Assembly: GCA_947174785.1 (NCBI GenBank)
Contig: CAMWKG010000004.1
Span: forward strand, 1-64,000
Direction: 5' to 3'
Length of the DNA: 64,000 bases
From: an uncultured Mollicutes bacterium
Lineage (GTDB): Bacteria; Bacillota_I; Bacilli_A; Acholeplasmatales; Anaeroplasmataceae
A model generated the notes under the pieces. It saw nothing but the letters and a program-made list of their open reading frames with translations, did no database searches and was not told the origin of the DNA. Position 1 is the stretch's first letter, and every line of letters starts with the position of its first letter. This document shows positions 1 through 8,952 of this stretch, in pieces. A program made the position numbers and the translations under genes.

Positions 1-779
1 CGACTGCAACTAAGGCTGCACCAAAGAAAACAGCAGCAAAGCCTGCAGATGATAAGGCTAAAGCTTATTCTGGTAAATATGAAGTTTATCCTAGTGGAGA
101 TGGCTACCAATATCGTTTAAAAGCTTCTAATGGTGAAATTTTAGTTGTGAGTGAAGTTTATACAACTAAGGATAGTGCCTTAAAAGCAATTGATGCAGTA
201 AAGCGTAATGTTGAAGATGGTGAAATTAGAATATTTAAGGATAAGCGAGGCTTATACAAATTTAAATTAACTTCTAAGAATTATAGAGTATTGGCTTTAG
301 GCTCAAGCTATTCAACAGAAAAGAGTGCGATACGTTCTTCTGAGTCATTTAAGAATTTCGCTTTAAAAGCAAATACTGTTGAAATTGATACACCTGCAGA
401 TCAAGATAATATTGTTGAAGCATATTTAGATATCACTACTGCTGATGTAAAGACTGGTGGAAAATATGTTGTTGAAAAATATGATGGAGAATTCAGTTGG
501 GATTTAAAAGCTTCCAATGGTCAAATTCTTTGTCAGGCAGAAGGATACACTTCTAAGAGTGGTGCATTAAGCTCAATTGAAAGCTTTAAGAAGAATGTTG
601 AGACTGGATCATTTAAGATTCTAAAAGATAAGAATGGTAATTTCCATTACAATTTATATACTGCTAGCGGAAGACTTGCAACAATTGGTGAGTCATATAA
701 CTCAAAGCAGTTAGCAGAATCTGCTGCATTTTCCGTAGTGTCTTATTTTAAAGATGCAGAAATTGAAGAAAAGAAGTAA
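1..779 (+). CDS. DUF1508 (YegP-like) repeat protein, 5' end outside window
   Basis: The reading frame is already open at base 3, so the gene starts before the window; the first GTG inside (147) is not a start. Visible product: an Ala/Lys-rich linker (TKAAPKKTAAKPA) followed by four DUF1508-type units in two pairs. Each unit has the pattern G-K/N-Y-x-F/Y-x-L-x-A/S-x-N/G, then a Y-x-[ST]-K-x-[AG]-A segment and a short helix (for example RLKASNGEI...TTKDSALKAI and DLKASNGQI...TSKSGALSSI). DUF1508 proteins are small, widespread and of uncertain function. The Lys/Ala linker resembles those of nucleoid-associated proteins, but a DNA role here is only a guess. A strong terminator follows the stop codon. 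Confidence 0.75.
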   Translation, partial: TATKAAPKKTAAKPADDKAKAYSGKYEVYPSGDGYQYRLKASNGEILVVSEVYTTKDSALKAIDAVKRNVEDGEIRIFKDKRGLYKFKLTSKNYRVLALGSSYSTEKSAIRSSESFKNFALKANTVEIDTPADQDNIVEAYLDITTADVKTGGKYVVEKYDGEFSWDLKASNGQILCQAEGYTSKSGALSSIESFKKNVETGSFKILKDKNGNFHYNLYTASGRLATIGESYNSKQLAESAAFSVVSYFKDAEIEEKK

Positions 780-801
780 TTAAGAATTAAATGAAATTAT
801 G

Positions 802-832
802 GAGCATCAGGTTTATCTGATGCCCTTTTTTC
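802..832 (+). terminator. Rho-independent terminator after DUF1508 gene
   Basis: A perfect 7-bp stem (GCATCAG 804-810 with CTGATGC 817-823) and a 6-nt loop are followed by a run of T from 826. It lies between the DUF1508 gene and the methyltransferase ribosome binding site. Confidence 0.85.
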
Positions 833-847
833 TAGAAAGGAGAAACG

Positions 848-1975
848 ATGAAAATAGTATTTCCTAATGATATTATAAGAGGAGTTTTTTCTATTCCTAA
901 AACCAAGAATCAACCTTATTTGAAAGCTAAACTTCAACGTATTCTTATAAAAAATCAAGAAGTCATTCAAGTAAGTCTATATACACAACAACAAGTATTT
1001 CATGAAAATATTTCCTTGGATAAATTGCAGAATTATTTAAATGAAATGTTGGACCAACAATTTAGAAGCTTAGAGCTTTATACAAAAGAATATTTGTATG
1101 CTTATAAAATATCTAGCAAGGGGAAACTCTTAAGTAATAAAAAACAACAAAAACATGATTTTGTTGTTTTAGAACACAATAAAAAGAAAAAGTATTTGAT
1201 TGAAGAAGGAATGATAGTTTCTCCACTTATTGATTTGGGAATCATGACTTCTGATGGAAAAATTGTTAAAGCTAGGTTTGATAAGTTTAAGCAGATTAAT
1301 CGTTTCTTAGAAATGATAGAAGATAGTATTGCAAATGAAACTAAACTAAAAATAATTGATTTTGGTTGTGGAAAAAGTTATTTGACATTTGTATTATATT
1401 ATTATTTAACTAATATAAAAAAAATAGATTGTCAAATGATTGGTTTGGATTTGAAGAGTGATGTAATAAAGCATTGTAATGAAGTTGCAATGAAATATGG
1501 ATATGACAAATTAAAGTTTCTTCAAGGAGATATCTCGCAATTTAAAGAAGAACATGATGTCGATATGATTGTTACACTTCATGCATGCGATACTGCAACA
1601 GACTACGCATTATATCATGCCATTCAAATGAAATGTAGATATATCTTTTCCGTACCTTGTTGTCAGCATGAAATTAACCTTCAATTAAAAAATAAAATTT
1701 TGAATCCTATTAGTAAGTATGGACTATTAAAGGAGCGCTTCGCAGCTATTTTAACTGATTCAATTCGTGCAAATATTTTAGAATACTTTGGTTATAAAAC
1801 ACAGCTCTTAGAATTTGTAGATTGGGAGGCTACGCCTAAAAACATTTTAATTAGAGCTGAATGGGAAAATATTACTCCTTCACATTCTTTGAAAGAAGAG
1901 GTGGAAGAGTGGATGAAGCAATTGGGATTTGATCAAACCTTATATAATTTGTGCTTTAAAGCAAAAGAATCCTAG
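848..1975 (+). CDS. Class I SAM-dependent methyltransferase (Methyltransf_32-like)
   Basis: 375 aa. The C-terminal two thirds is a Rossmann methyltransferase: motif I IIDFGCGKSYLTF at about residues 170-182, an acidic strand end in MIGLDLKSD, and a conserved HACDTATD segment followed by VPCCQHE. That combination is typical of the PF13679 type, which includes GSTCD/METTL25-like and TRMT13-like proteins. The N-terminal 110 residues are a separate basic alpha/beta region that may bind RNA. The ATG follows a good ribosome site (AGAAAGGAGAA). The substrate cannot be told from sequence; an RNA is most likely by analogy. Its stop codon lies inside the terminator stem shared with spo0A. Confidence 0.75.
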   Translation: MKIVFPNDIIRGVFSIPKTKNQPYLKAKLQRILIKNQEVIQVSLYTQQQVFHENISLDKLQNYLNEMLDQQFRSLELYTKEYLYAYKISSKGKLLSNKKQQKHDFVVLEHNKKKKYLIEEGMIVSPLIDLGIMTSDGKIVKARFDKFKQINRFLEMIEDSIANETKLKIIDFGCGKSYLTFVLYYYLTNIKKIDCQMIGLDLKSDVIKHCNEVAMKYGYDKLKFLQGDISQFKEEHDVDMIVTLHACDTATDYALYHAIQMKCRYIFSVPCCQHEINLQLKNKILNPISKYGLLKERFAAILTDSIRANILEYFGYKTQLLEFVDWEATPKNILIRAEWENITPSHSLKEEVEEWMKQLGFDQTLYNLCFKAKES

Positions 1976-1998
1976 ATTTTTATCTAGGGTTCTTTTTA
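1965..1998. terminator. Bidirectional terminator between methyltransferase and spo0A
   Basis: A 12-bp stem (1965-1976 with 1983-1994, one G-T pair) has T-rich flanks on both strands: CTTTTTA on plus, and CTTTT in the minus reading. It overlaps the methyltransferase stop and directly abuts the spo0A stop, so it can serve both convergent genes. Confidence 0.8.
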
Positions 1999-2778
1999 AT
2001 ATACAACTTTATGTGCAAGTCTAAGCTTATCTGCAATCATAGCAATGAACTCAGAGTTTGTAGGTTTGCTTTTATTATAGCTAATCGTATAGGCGAATAT
2101 TTGTGATATAGCTTCCACATTTCCTCTATTCCAAGCGACCTCGATTGAATGGCGAATGGCTCTTTCAACTCTTGATGAAGTGGTTTTATACTTTTTAGCT
2201 ACTGTAGGATATAGATATTTAGTTATAGCACCTAATATATCTACATTATTATATACCATAGTGATAGCTTCCCTTAGATATAAGTAGCCCTTGATATGTG
2301 CTGGCACACCAATTTCATGAAGTATTTCAGTGATTTCTGTATCTAAATCAACATTTGCACTCTTACTTTTTTCTTTCAAATTGTAAGTTATTCCTTTTGT
2401 TGATTCCTCATTAACTAACTGATTTAAAGTCTTGTGTAAATTGTTTAAATCAATTGGTTTGACAATAAAATAATCAGCACCTAAGGCTGAAGTTTTTGCC
2501 ATGATAGATTCTGTATTAAATGCAGTAATGATTACGATTTTGTTAGGTCTATTGTATTTTGGATTAGACTTGATTTCATTTAAAGCATTAACACCATCTA
2601 AATCAGGCATAAATACATCTAATAGCAGAATATCTGCAGTATTAGACTCTAAATAAGTTAATAGTTCTTTACCGCCAGTAAAAGTTTCTACAACCCCCAT
2701 ATTAGGTTGCATTTTCAAAAATTCGCTGACCATATTTAATAATTCCTTGTTGTCGTCAGCCACAATAATTTTAGTCAT
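1996..2778 (-). CDS. spo0A: Sporulation master response regulator Spo0A
   Basis: 260 aa. N-terminal receiver domain: acidic pocket D8/D9, phospho-acceptor D54 in [13 protein letters not shown]85 in IITAF and K107 in IVKP. C-terminal Spo0A DNA-binding domain at about 145-260, with the diagnostic segments [37 protein letters not shown] and AWNRGN. Phosphorylated Spo0A controls entry into sporulation. Start is ATG after CGGGAGGAATAAT. The length is close to Bacillus Spo0A (267 aa) and no key residue is missing, so the protein looks functional. In Bacillus the gene follows spoIVB; here a pectinesterase gene lies upstream on the same strand. Three Spo0A-box-like sites occur upstream, suggesting autoregulation. 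Confidence 0.97.
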   Translation of the reverse strand: MTKIIVADDNKELLNMVSEFLKMQPNMGVVETFTGGKELLTYLESNTADILLLDVFMPDLDGVNALNEIKSNPKYNRPNKIVIITAFNTESIMAKTSALGADYFIVKPIDLNNLHKTLNQLVNEESTKGITYNLKEKSKSANVDLDTEITEILHEIGVPAHIKGYLYLREAITMVYNNVDILGAITKYLYPTVAKKYKTTSSRVERAIRHSIEVAWNRGNVEAISQIFAYTISYNKSKPTNSEFIAMIADKLRLAHKVVY

Positions 2779-2807
2779 ATATTATTCCTCCCGTATTTAC
2801 AAGAGAT

Positions 2808-2836
2808 ATAATAAAGGATATTTTTAGGAAATACAA
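2808..2836 (-). promoter_or_regulatory. Candidate sigma-A promoter of spo0A
   Basis: On the minus strand, TTGTAT (plus 2831-2836) and TATTAT (plus 2808-2813) are separated by 17 bp. The -10 element lies about 30 bp before the spo0A start codon. I saw no clear sigma-H promoter. Confidence 0.5.
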
Positions 2837-2871
2837 GAGAATTTTTAAAATTTATAAAATCTTTTTATCAA

Positions 2872-2943
2872 ATCGACAAATAAATGTAAGATTATTTCTG
2901 CAAAAAATCAACTATTTAGTCAAAAGTGTCGACCATTGTCGAA
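2872..2943. promoter_or_regulatory. Cluster of three Spo0A-box-like sites
   Basis: The Spo0A recognition core is TGTCGAA. A perfect copy lies at 2937-2943 (plus), a 6/7 copy TGTCGAC at 2927-2933 (plus) and a 6/7 copy TGTCGAT on minus at 2872-2878. The first two are in tandem with a 10-bp period. All lie in the 180-bp gap between spo0A and the pectinesterase stop, upstream of the spo0A promoter candidate. Autoregulation of spo0A by Spo0A~P is established in Bacillus; here it is inferred. Confidence 0.55.
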
Positions 2944-2962
2944 TTGTATACTAAATGATTTT

Positions 2963-3883
2963 TTATCTGTTTTTTTCTAGCAAATACGCGTAGAAATTTT
3001 TGACATAATCTTCCGCTTCAAAAGAAGTGAGCTGATGTGACCAGCTTACTCTTTCTTGAATATTTACATTTTTATTGTATTCAAAGAATCTAGCGGTTTT
3101 ATCTCGATTCGTATCATTCCATTTGTTGAAGCCTTCGGGAAGAATATGATTTCCTAATTCACAGTCTATGAAGGAAGCACATCCATAATCCCTCCAAGGC
3201 CTTGCAAGATAAGTTTTTTCATTTCCTTGAAATTTACAATGATAGAATAAATATCCAAACGGAAGCTCTTTAGGATGTGCAGGGGCACAGACAAAAGATG
3301 GTGTTGATCTATTAGAATCCAAAGTGATAATGGTACATTCTTCAAATAAGGCTGTGGCACATCCAAAAATAAAATCCACGTCTCCTGTTATTATGCAATT
3401 CTTATATGTTTGCCTAGAAGGCAAGCCTTTTAATTTTTCTGGTGGATAAAAAGCTGCATATCGTTCACATAAATCCTGTGGAAGAGGGCCAGTGAAAAGA
3501 GTATCCTGTGCACTAGTGATATTACAACTCTTGCAAGAAAAATTGTCACCATCTACGTGTAAAGCAACTGCTTGACCATAGATTTTAGATGGAAGAGCTT
3601 CATTTTGTATTACTAATCCCTCCAAGGTAATGTTATTCCCTCCTATATATAATGTATAGGTGTGAAATGTATTACATTCATTACCATCTGACATGATTTT
3701 ATGATAATAGTCCTTATTCGTAATAATTGCTTTGCCTGTGTTTTTAGCACGTATAGTTATATTATTTAACCAAACTTCCACCTTTTCTTGATAGATGCCA
3801 TCATGTAGAATAATGGTGTCTCCAGAATGCATTTTTGATATTGCTTCATTTATACTTTGCATGGATGTTATTTCAATCAACAT
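2963..3883 (-). CDS. Pectinesterase (carbohydrate esterase family 8), cytoplasmic
   Basis: 306 aa from the chosen ATG at 3883. An upstream in-frame ATG (3943) has no ribosome site, whereas GAGGT lies 7 nt before 3883. It removes methyl esters from pectin (homogalacturonan), giving pectate and methanol. Family motifs in order: GIYQEKVEV, GQAVALHV (Q104), QDTLF (Q126, D127), GDVDFIFG (D170) and LARPWRDYG (R228, W230). These correspond to the two catalytic aspartates, the oxyanion glutamine and the substrate-binding Arg/Trp. There is no signal peptide, so it probably acts on imported oligogalacturonides. It is divergent from the pectate lyase genes, across a shared promoter region. Confidence 0.92.
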   Translation of the reverse strand: MLIEITSMQSINEAISKMHSGDTIILHDGIYQEKVEVWLNNITIRAKNTGKAIITNKDYYHKIMSDGNECNTFHTYTLYIGGNNITLEGLVIQNEALPSKIYGQAVALHVDGDNFSCKSCNITSAQDTLFTGPLPQDLCERYAAFYPPEKLKGLPSRQTYKNCIITGDVDFIFGCATALFEECTIITLDSNRSTPSFVCAPAHPKELPFGYLFYHCKFQGNEKTYLARPWRDYGCASFIDCELGNHILPEGFNKWNDTNRDKTARFFEYNKNVNIQERVSWSHQLTSFEAEDYVKNFYAYLLEKNR

Positions 3884-3958
3884 ATGTTTTACCTCATTTA
3901 TTTGTACTAAAATATTATAAAAGATTTTTTCGTTTTTGTACATAGCGAATTATAAAAC

Positions 3959-3987
3959 ATTATAAATAGATATCATAGAAATGTTGA
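3959..3987 (-). promoter_or_regulatory. Candidate promoter of pectinesterase gene, overlapping the divergent promoter
   Basis: Minus-strand TATAAT (plus 3959-3964) lies 17 bp from a weak -35 TCAACA (plus 3982-3987). The -35 overlaps that of the plus-strand promoter (3984-3989), so the two transcripts could compete or be co-regulated. Confidence 0.3.
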
Positions 3988-4012
3988 CTTGAATGTTTTT
4001 AAATGATAAAAT
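3984..4012 (+). promoter_or_regulatory. Sigma-A promoter of pectin lipoprotein genes
   Basis: TTGACT (3984-3989), 17-bp spacer, TAAAAT (4007-4012). Hexamers and spacing are identical to the promoter at 8911-8939, which serves the transporter operon. Confidence 0.75.
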
Positions 4013-4026
4013 ATAATTACACTCTA

Positions 4027-4040
4027 TGAAAACGCTATTA
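4027..4040 (+). promoter_or_regulatory. cre/LacI-family type operator
   Basis: TGAAAACGCTATTA matches the CcpA/LacI consensus TGWAARCGYTWWCW at 13 of 14 positions. It begins 14 bp after the -10 hexamer, just downstream of the expected transcription start, where a bound repressor would block transcription. Confidence 0.55.
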
Positions 4041-4076
4041 TTTTTTGTTTTGTAGTAGTTAGGAAGGAAGAAGAAT

Positions 4077-5432
4077 ATGAAAAAATTTAGTAAAGTGTTG
4101 TTTGCATTACTAATACTTTGTGGAGTTTGTTTTTTTGTTTCTTGTAAAACAAATACCCCTGAGCGTAATGAAGACCTTGAAACAGAAGAAGTTAAAAAGG
4201 CACTTGAGGAAATTCAAGTTGACACTTCAAGTGTAAAGATGGAATATTTTTTAGGTCAGGCTTTTGAAAGTGCTGGACTAAAAGTTGTAGCCAAATATAA
4301 TGATGAGACAAGTGAAGATGTTTCATCACAGGCTGTAGTGGATAGTGCAAGCTTTGATGCAAATGCCCTAGGAGAATATTTAATTACTGTTTCTTATACT
4401 TATGAAGGAAGAGTTAGAACTGGAAACTATACGGTTCAAGTTAAAACAATTTTAGAGAATATAACAACTTATATTGTGGGTCTTGAGGTTTCTTTAGGAA
4501 AGACTACTTATGATGTAAATGATGAATTAGATTTAACTGATTTAAGTGTTAGTGCAATTTATTCAGATGAAACAAAAGAAGTGTTAGAAGCTTCTGCTTA
4601 TACTGTAGATTCTAGTTATATTGATAAGACTAAAGGAAATATTAGCCCACTCATTGTTTCAACTAAGAAAACTTATGAGAGTGGCCAAAATAGTCAAGAA
4701 GTTGAAGTGAAGAGTTTTGTAATGATAACTTATTTAAATCCACTAGTTTCTATTGAATTTAAATCAGGAACAATTGAATTTGAATATGGCTCTAAATTTT
4801 CAATAGATGATTGGAAGGTTGAAGCAACTTATACAAATGGTGAAGTTGGAGAAGTAACAGGATTCACAGTGAATAAGAGAGTTAACACACACTTATCAGG
4901 ACCTGTATCTCTAACTATTAGTTATTCTGAAATGAATATTGTTAAGAATTGTGTGGTTGAGATTGTTGTCGCTGAAAATCCAAATCCAGATGCTCCTGTG
5001 AAGTTTGAAATCAACGCAAATGATTTGGAACTTAAGGCTACTATTACAGAACCACTTGTCATTGATGATTTTGTTACAATTAATGCAGCATCTGGAAAAG
5101 CAAATAAGATTGATGCAAATTCAAAATCCTATGGTGATGAATTCACATTTAATAGAAGAATAAATCTACAAGGAAAAGTTGAAATAGGTGGACGTAATAT
5201 CCAAATATTAATGCCAAAGGCTGGTAAAATTAGAGTTATCTTTAGTCAAGGCAATAGCGGTAGAAAAATGACACTATTGGATAGTAGTGGATCTACAGTA
5301 GGAACTAGTGAAACTCAAACTGCTGGAAATGATGTTTTAGTTGAATGGACATTTACAGTAGAAGAAGCAGGATATTATTATCTTGGTGGCACTAGTGGAA
5401 TATATGTTTGGTATATTGGCGTAGATGCATAA
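4077..5432 (+). CDS. Surface lipoprotein with Ig-like repeats and a pectate-lyase-type accessory domain
   Basis: 451 aa. Signal peptide with lipobox FVSC (lipidated C23). The mature part holds about three bacterial Ig-like units (about residues 45-122, 130-215, 220-300), each with the run SxKxxYxxGxxF...L.V.A.Y.(D/N)G/E. The C-terminal domain (about 305-451) has the pattern SKSYGDEFTFNRRINL...GRNIQI...GKIRVIFSQGNSGRKMTLLD...VEEAGYYYLGGTSGIYVWYIGV. From memory this resembles the beta-sandwich accessory domain at the C-terminus of clostridial pectate lyases. No catalytic module is visible, so it is best seen as a surface pectin-binding partner of the lyase encoded 14 bp downstream. Start is ATG after GGAAGGAAGAAG. 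Confidence 0.75.
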   Translation: MKKFSKVLFALLILCGVCFFVSCKTNTPERNEDLETEEVKKALEEIQVDTSSVKMEYFLGQAFESAGLKVVAKYNDETSEDVSSQAVVDSASFDANALGEYLITVSYTYEGRVRTGNYTVQVKTILENITTYIVGLEVSLGKTTYDVNDELDLTDLSVSAIYSDETKEVLEASAYTVDSSYIDKTKGNISPLIVSTKKTYESGQNSQEVEVKSFVMITYLNPLVSIEFKSGTIEFEYGSKFSIDDWKVEATYTNGEVGEVTGFTVNKRVNTHLSGPVSLTISYSEMNIVKNCVVEIVVAENPNPDAPVKFEINANDLELKATITEPLVIDDFVTINAASGKANKIDANSKSYGDEFTFNRRINLQGKVEIGGRNIQILMPKAGKIRVIFSQGNSGRKMTLLDSSGSTVGTSETQTAGNDVLVEWTFTVEEAGYYYLGGTSGIYVWYIGVDA

Positions 5433-5446
5433 TAGAGGTGAATGAA

Positions 5447-8400
5447 ATGAAAAAGAAATTATTATTATTAATTCCTTCTTTAGCTTTGGTTGGTTTATTT
5501 GGACTTGCTTCTTGTGGTAAGGAAGGTAAAAAAGGAAAAACATATTATATAAGTCCTACAGGAACATTAGAAGGAAAAGGAACAAAAGCTTCCCCTATGG
5601 ATGCTCATACTGGATTTAGTACAGTTCAAAGTGGAGATACTTTAAAGGTTCTTCCTGGAACTTATGAACTTCTTGAAAGAATTTATGTAGCTCAATCTGG
5701 AGATGCAGGAAAATATATAACTGTTGAAAATGATTCAGAAACAGAAAGAGCAATTTTTGATTTTCATCAATTAGAATTTGCAGGTACAAATCGTGGTATT
5801 TCTGTAAACGGTAATTATTGGCATTTCAATAATATTGAGGTTACAGGTGCCGGTGATAATGGTATGTACATTGGTGGAAGTCATAATATTATTGAAAATT
5901 GTCAATTTTATGAAAACCGTGATACAGGTCTTCAGCTAGGAAGAGCTGGTGGTGGTCTAGAATTGATTAGAGACTGGCCATCTTACAATTTAATAAAGAA
6001 TTGTACTTCCTATAATAATTATGATGATGAAACCTTTGGTGAAAATGCAGATGGTTTCGCAGCTAAATTAACTGTAGGATATGGAAATGTATTTGATGGC
6101 TGTATTGCTTATCGTAATAGTGATGATGGTTGGGATTTATTTGCTAAGGTAGATTCTGGTAATATAGGAACAGTAATCCTTTATAACTGTGTTTCTTTTG
6201 AAAATGGATTCCTAATGAATAAAACTACAGAAGCTGGAGTAGAAAGATTCATCACACGTGATGGTGATGGTATTGGCTTCAAGCTTGGTGGTAGTACAAT
6301 GAAGGGCGATGTTATTTTAAATAACTGTGTTACCTTCAATAATAGACTGCAGGGAGTAGGAGACAACTCTAACCCAGGTGTTATTTCTGTTAATAATGTT
6401 ACAGCTTACAATAACTGTGCAGCAATAGATGAGAACGGTGCTATCATTAAAGATGGAAGCAATGATAAAGAATCAAGCAATTTTGATTTAGCACGTTCAA
6501 CAGCTAGCTACAATAATTACTCTAACCTATTGTCATATGCAACAAACACTACTGTTCAAGCAGATAGATTCCTAGGTTCAATGAGAAATAGTGTTATGTA
6601 TATGGGAGCAGGAGAATATACAAAATTTGATGCTCCTGTTGATGCTTCTACATTCTCTGGTAATACTGGTGAAAAGTATGAAGGTATGTCTGATAGCATA
6701 TTTAAGAGCGTAACTGCTCCAAATGGTTTGAATAATAGAGACATCCATACTACTTTGAGAAATCCAGATGGTTCTGTTCAATTAGGCGATTTCTTAAGTC
6801 TTAAGGATGGAGAATTAAAGAGTGCTGGTGTTGGTGCTGATTTAACCAAGACTTCTTATGAAGACTATAAGCATTATACTTATATTGAATTAGATGAGAA
6901 TTTAACTGATGATCAACAAAGAGTAATTTCTGTTTATTCAGCTTTAGAGGTAAACTGTAATCCAGAAGCAGTATTCCAGGATATGCTTGTTACAAATGAA
7001 ATGAACAGATGTAAGATTCATTGGATATCTTCAGATCCAAGCATTATATCTGTAGGGGAAACCCCAATTGTATCATTCTCTAGTTCAAGCGAAATATTAT
7101 TGACTGTTTATAGACCAGAAAAAGATACTGAGGTAACTTTAACTGCTGAAATTGAATATAATAATGTTCGCAAAACTAAAACTTTTAAATTGAATGTTGT
7201 GAAGGACAATCCTTCAATTGGAAATGTTGAGGTTGAAGGTGTAGAATATGGAATGATGATTGTAGATCAGTTCGGATCATTTGAAGAGCCAAAGATTCTT
7301 GTTACAAATGGAGCTTCTTATTCAGGAAAAGAATTATCCAAAGATCTATATGAGTTGAAAAAGACTTATAAGTATGCAGTAAGTACAAACGATGTGGCAT
7401 ATCCAGTAAATGGTGTATATACATCTAAAGAAGGAGTATATACTATAGAATACGAAATTCAATCTAAGATTAATGAAAATGATGTAAAGAAAGGTTCTTA
7501 TTTAGTATATGTGACTAGTCCTGATTCACCAGTGGATGTTACATCAAATCCTAAAGTTAGTGCTAGTCGTGATGGCTTCTTGGTTTCTGCAACATTAAGT
7601 AATGTAACAGGACATGTTTATACCTATGCATCAACAAACGCTGTTGAAACTGTTGAGACGATATTAGCAAATGGTGATAAATTCGAATTTAGAAATAATA
7701 GAGTAGATTTAGCTTACAATCATTCTAATTCTGACGGATATTTTGTTCATACTATTGTAACAAATAAAGCAGAATCTATTAAATCACAGGTTTATACGAC
7801 CGAGATTAAAAAGGAAGAAATTTCATCTGAAGCAGATTTACTTAAACTATTAACTTCTGGAAGTGCTGATACATCTACTATCTATCTATTAACTAAAGAT
7901 TTAGATTTCAGTGAAACAGATTGGAATGGAGAAGCTACTTTCAAGGGCTTATTAAATGGTAATGGTCATAAAATAAGCAATGTTACCACACCTAAACTAG
8001 CTTTAATTAACAAATTAGAAGGAACTGTAATGAATTTAGATTTTGAAAACATAACTCTAAATTCTGGCTGGAATGGTAGCGATAAAGCTGAAAGAGTGGG
8101 AATTGTAGGAACTTTATCTGGTGGATATTTACATAATATTCATATAACTAACATTAATTCTCAAGGAAGTGCAAGAGTTGGTGGTCTAGTAGGACAGATT
8201 GATAAAGGTCATAATTATATTACACAAATTGCTTTATCAAATGATAAAGACCACATTATCAGTGGTGAAAGATCTGGTGGTATCATTGGCTTTATTCAAG
8301 ATGCAAGTGATATTACTGAATTTACTATAACCTTAGAAAACATATATGTTAAAGCTAACATCGGACAAAATGACAATTATGTTGGTGGTATCTTAGGTCG

Positions 8401-8821
8401 TTATGATAACAGATCAGAATTTATGGTTTTAAGTATTTCAAAGGTATTCTTCCAAGGTCATATTACTGCAAAAACTTATGCAGGTGGTATTATAGGTGGT
8501 TTCTCTAATGGATTTACAAAAATTACAGTTAGAAGCTGTATGAGTGATTTCTCTTGTACCTATAACGGAACACCTTTCACAATTGCTTTGAAGAATTGTA
8601 GCCCAATCATCGGACATCATGCAAATGCTACAGAAGAAGATTTGATTGTGGTAGAAAACAATTTCGGACCAGTAGGAGAATATAATGAATTCTATGAGAG
8701 TACCTCAGGAAGATTTGAATCAAATAAGAGCAATAAGGATGTATATGCCTTAACACTTGAGTTTGATTTAGAAAATGTATGGTACTTTGATGAAGCTACT
8801 TCCACAATTAGTTTAAGATAA
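5447..8821 (+). CDS. PL9-family pectate lyase lipoprotein with Ig-like and beta-helix tail
   Basis: 1124 aa from ATG 5447 (GAGGTG site; the longer frame from TTG 5408 lacks one). Lipobox LASC, C23. Residues about 30-480 are a right-handed parallel beta-helix of the polysaccharide lyase family 9 type. DGFAAKLTVGYGNVFDGC precedes NSDDGWDLF, whose D226, D227 and D230 match the calcium-ligand spacing of Pel9A, and GFKLGG supplies K279, the expected catalytic base. PL9 enzymes cleave polygalacturonate by beta-elimination. After it come an atrophied bacterial Ig domain (about 485-590), one or two further Ig-like segments, and a C-terminal repeat region (about 800-1050) with GLUG-like GGLVG/GGIIG/GGILG motifs, probably a cell-surface spacer. 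Co-transcribed with the preceding lipoprotein. Confidence 0.88.
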   Translation: MKKKLLLLIPSLALVGLFGLASCGKEGKKGKTYYISPTGTLEGKGTKASPMDAHTGFSTVQSGDTLKVLPGTYELLERIYVAQSGDAGKYITVENDSETERAIFDFHQLEFAGTNRGISVNGNYWHFNNIEVTGAGDNGMYIGGSHNIIENCQFYENRDTGLQLGRAGGGLELIRDWPSYNLIKNCTSYNNYDDETFGENADGFAAKLTVGYGNVFDGCIAYRNSDDGWDLFAKVDSGNIGTVILYNCVSFENGFLMNKTTEAGVERFITRDGDGIGFKLGGSTMKGDVILNNCVTFNNRLQGVGDNSNPGVISVNNVTAYNNCAAIDENGAIIKDGSNDKESSNFDLARSTASYNNYSNLLSYATNTTVQADRFLGSMRNSVMYMGAGEYTKFDAPVDASTFSGNTGEKYEGMSDSIFKSVTAPNGLNNRDIHTTLRNPDGSVQLGDFLSLKDGELKSAGVGADLTKTSYEDYKHYTYIELDENLTDDQQRVISVYSALEVNCNPEAVFQDMLVTNEMNRCKIHWISSDPSIISVGETPIVSFSSSSEILLTVYRPEKDTEVTLTAEIEYNNVRKTKTFKLNVVKDNPSIGNVEVEGVEYGMMIVDQFGSFEEPKILVTNGASYSGKELSKDLYELKKTYKYAVSTNDVAYPVNGVYTSKEGVYTIEYEIQSKINENDVKKGSYLVYVTSPDSPVDVTSNPKVSASRDGFLVSATLSNVTGHVYTYASTNAVETVETILANGDKFEFRNNRVDLAYNHSNSDGYFVHTIVTNKAESIKSQVYTTEIKKEEISSEADLLKLLTSGSADTSTIYLLTKDLDFSETDWNGEATFKGLLNGNGHKISNVTTPKLALINKLEGTVMNLDFENITLNSGWNGSDKAERVGIVGTLSGGYLHNIHITNINSQGSARVGGLVGQIDKGHNYITQIALSNDKDHIISGERSGGIIGFIQDASDITEFTITLENIYVKANIGQNDNYVGGILGRYDNRSEFMVLSISKVFFQGHITAKTYAGGIIGGFSNGFTKITVRSCMSDFSCTYNGTPFTIALKNCSPIIGHHANATEEDLIVVENNFGPVGEYNEFYESTSGRFESNKSNKDVYALTLEFDLENVWYFDEATSTISLR

Positions 8822-8827
8822 TATTTT

Positions 8828-8862
8828 GTAAGCCCCTCAAAAGTATAGAAATAGGGGCTTAC
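8828..8862 (+). terminator. Hairpin terminator candidate after PL9 lyase
   Basis: A perfect 10-bp stem (GTAAGCCCCT 8828-8837 with AGGGGCTTAC 8853-8862) with a 15-nt loop lies 7 bp after the stop. The T tract that follows is weak (ACTTTAAT), so termination may be partial. Confidence 0.6.
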
Positions 8863-8898
8863 ACTTTAATCCTATTTTATATTCGCAAAATAAAAATT

Positions 8899-8908
8899 AA
8901 GCGTTTTC
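8899..8908 (+). promoter_or_regulatory. Upstream cre/LacI-type half-conserved operator
   Basis: AAGCGTTTTC matches the central ten positions (AARCGYTWWC) of the CcpA/LacI consensus exactly; the flanking TG is absent. It ends 2 bp before the -35 hexamer. With the site at 8953 it could allow looping across the promoter. Confidence 0.4.
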
Positions 8909-8910
8909 TA

Positions 8911-8939
8911 TTGACTTAAAAAAGGAAAGGTGTTAAAAT
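8911..8939 (+). promoter_or_regulatory. Sigma-A promoter of the pectin transporter operon
   Basis: TTGACT (8911-8916), 17-bp spacer, TAAAAT (8934-8939); the same hexamers as the promoter at 3984. It is the only strong promoter seen before the run of genes ending at 19039. Confidence 0.75.
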
Positions 8940-8952
8940 AAACTATAATATA

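Noticed and set aside
3166-3366. Antisense frame within the pectinesterase gene
   Set aside because: It is a shadow of the strongly supported pectinesterase frame, with no ribosome site.
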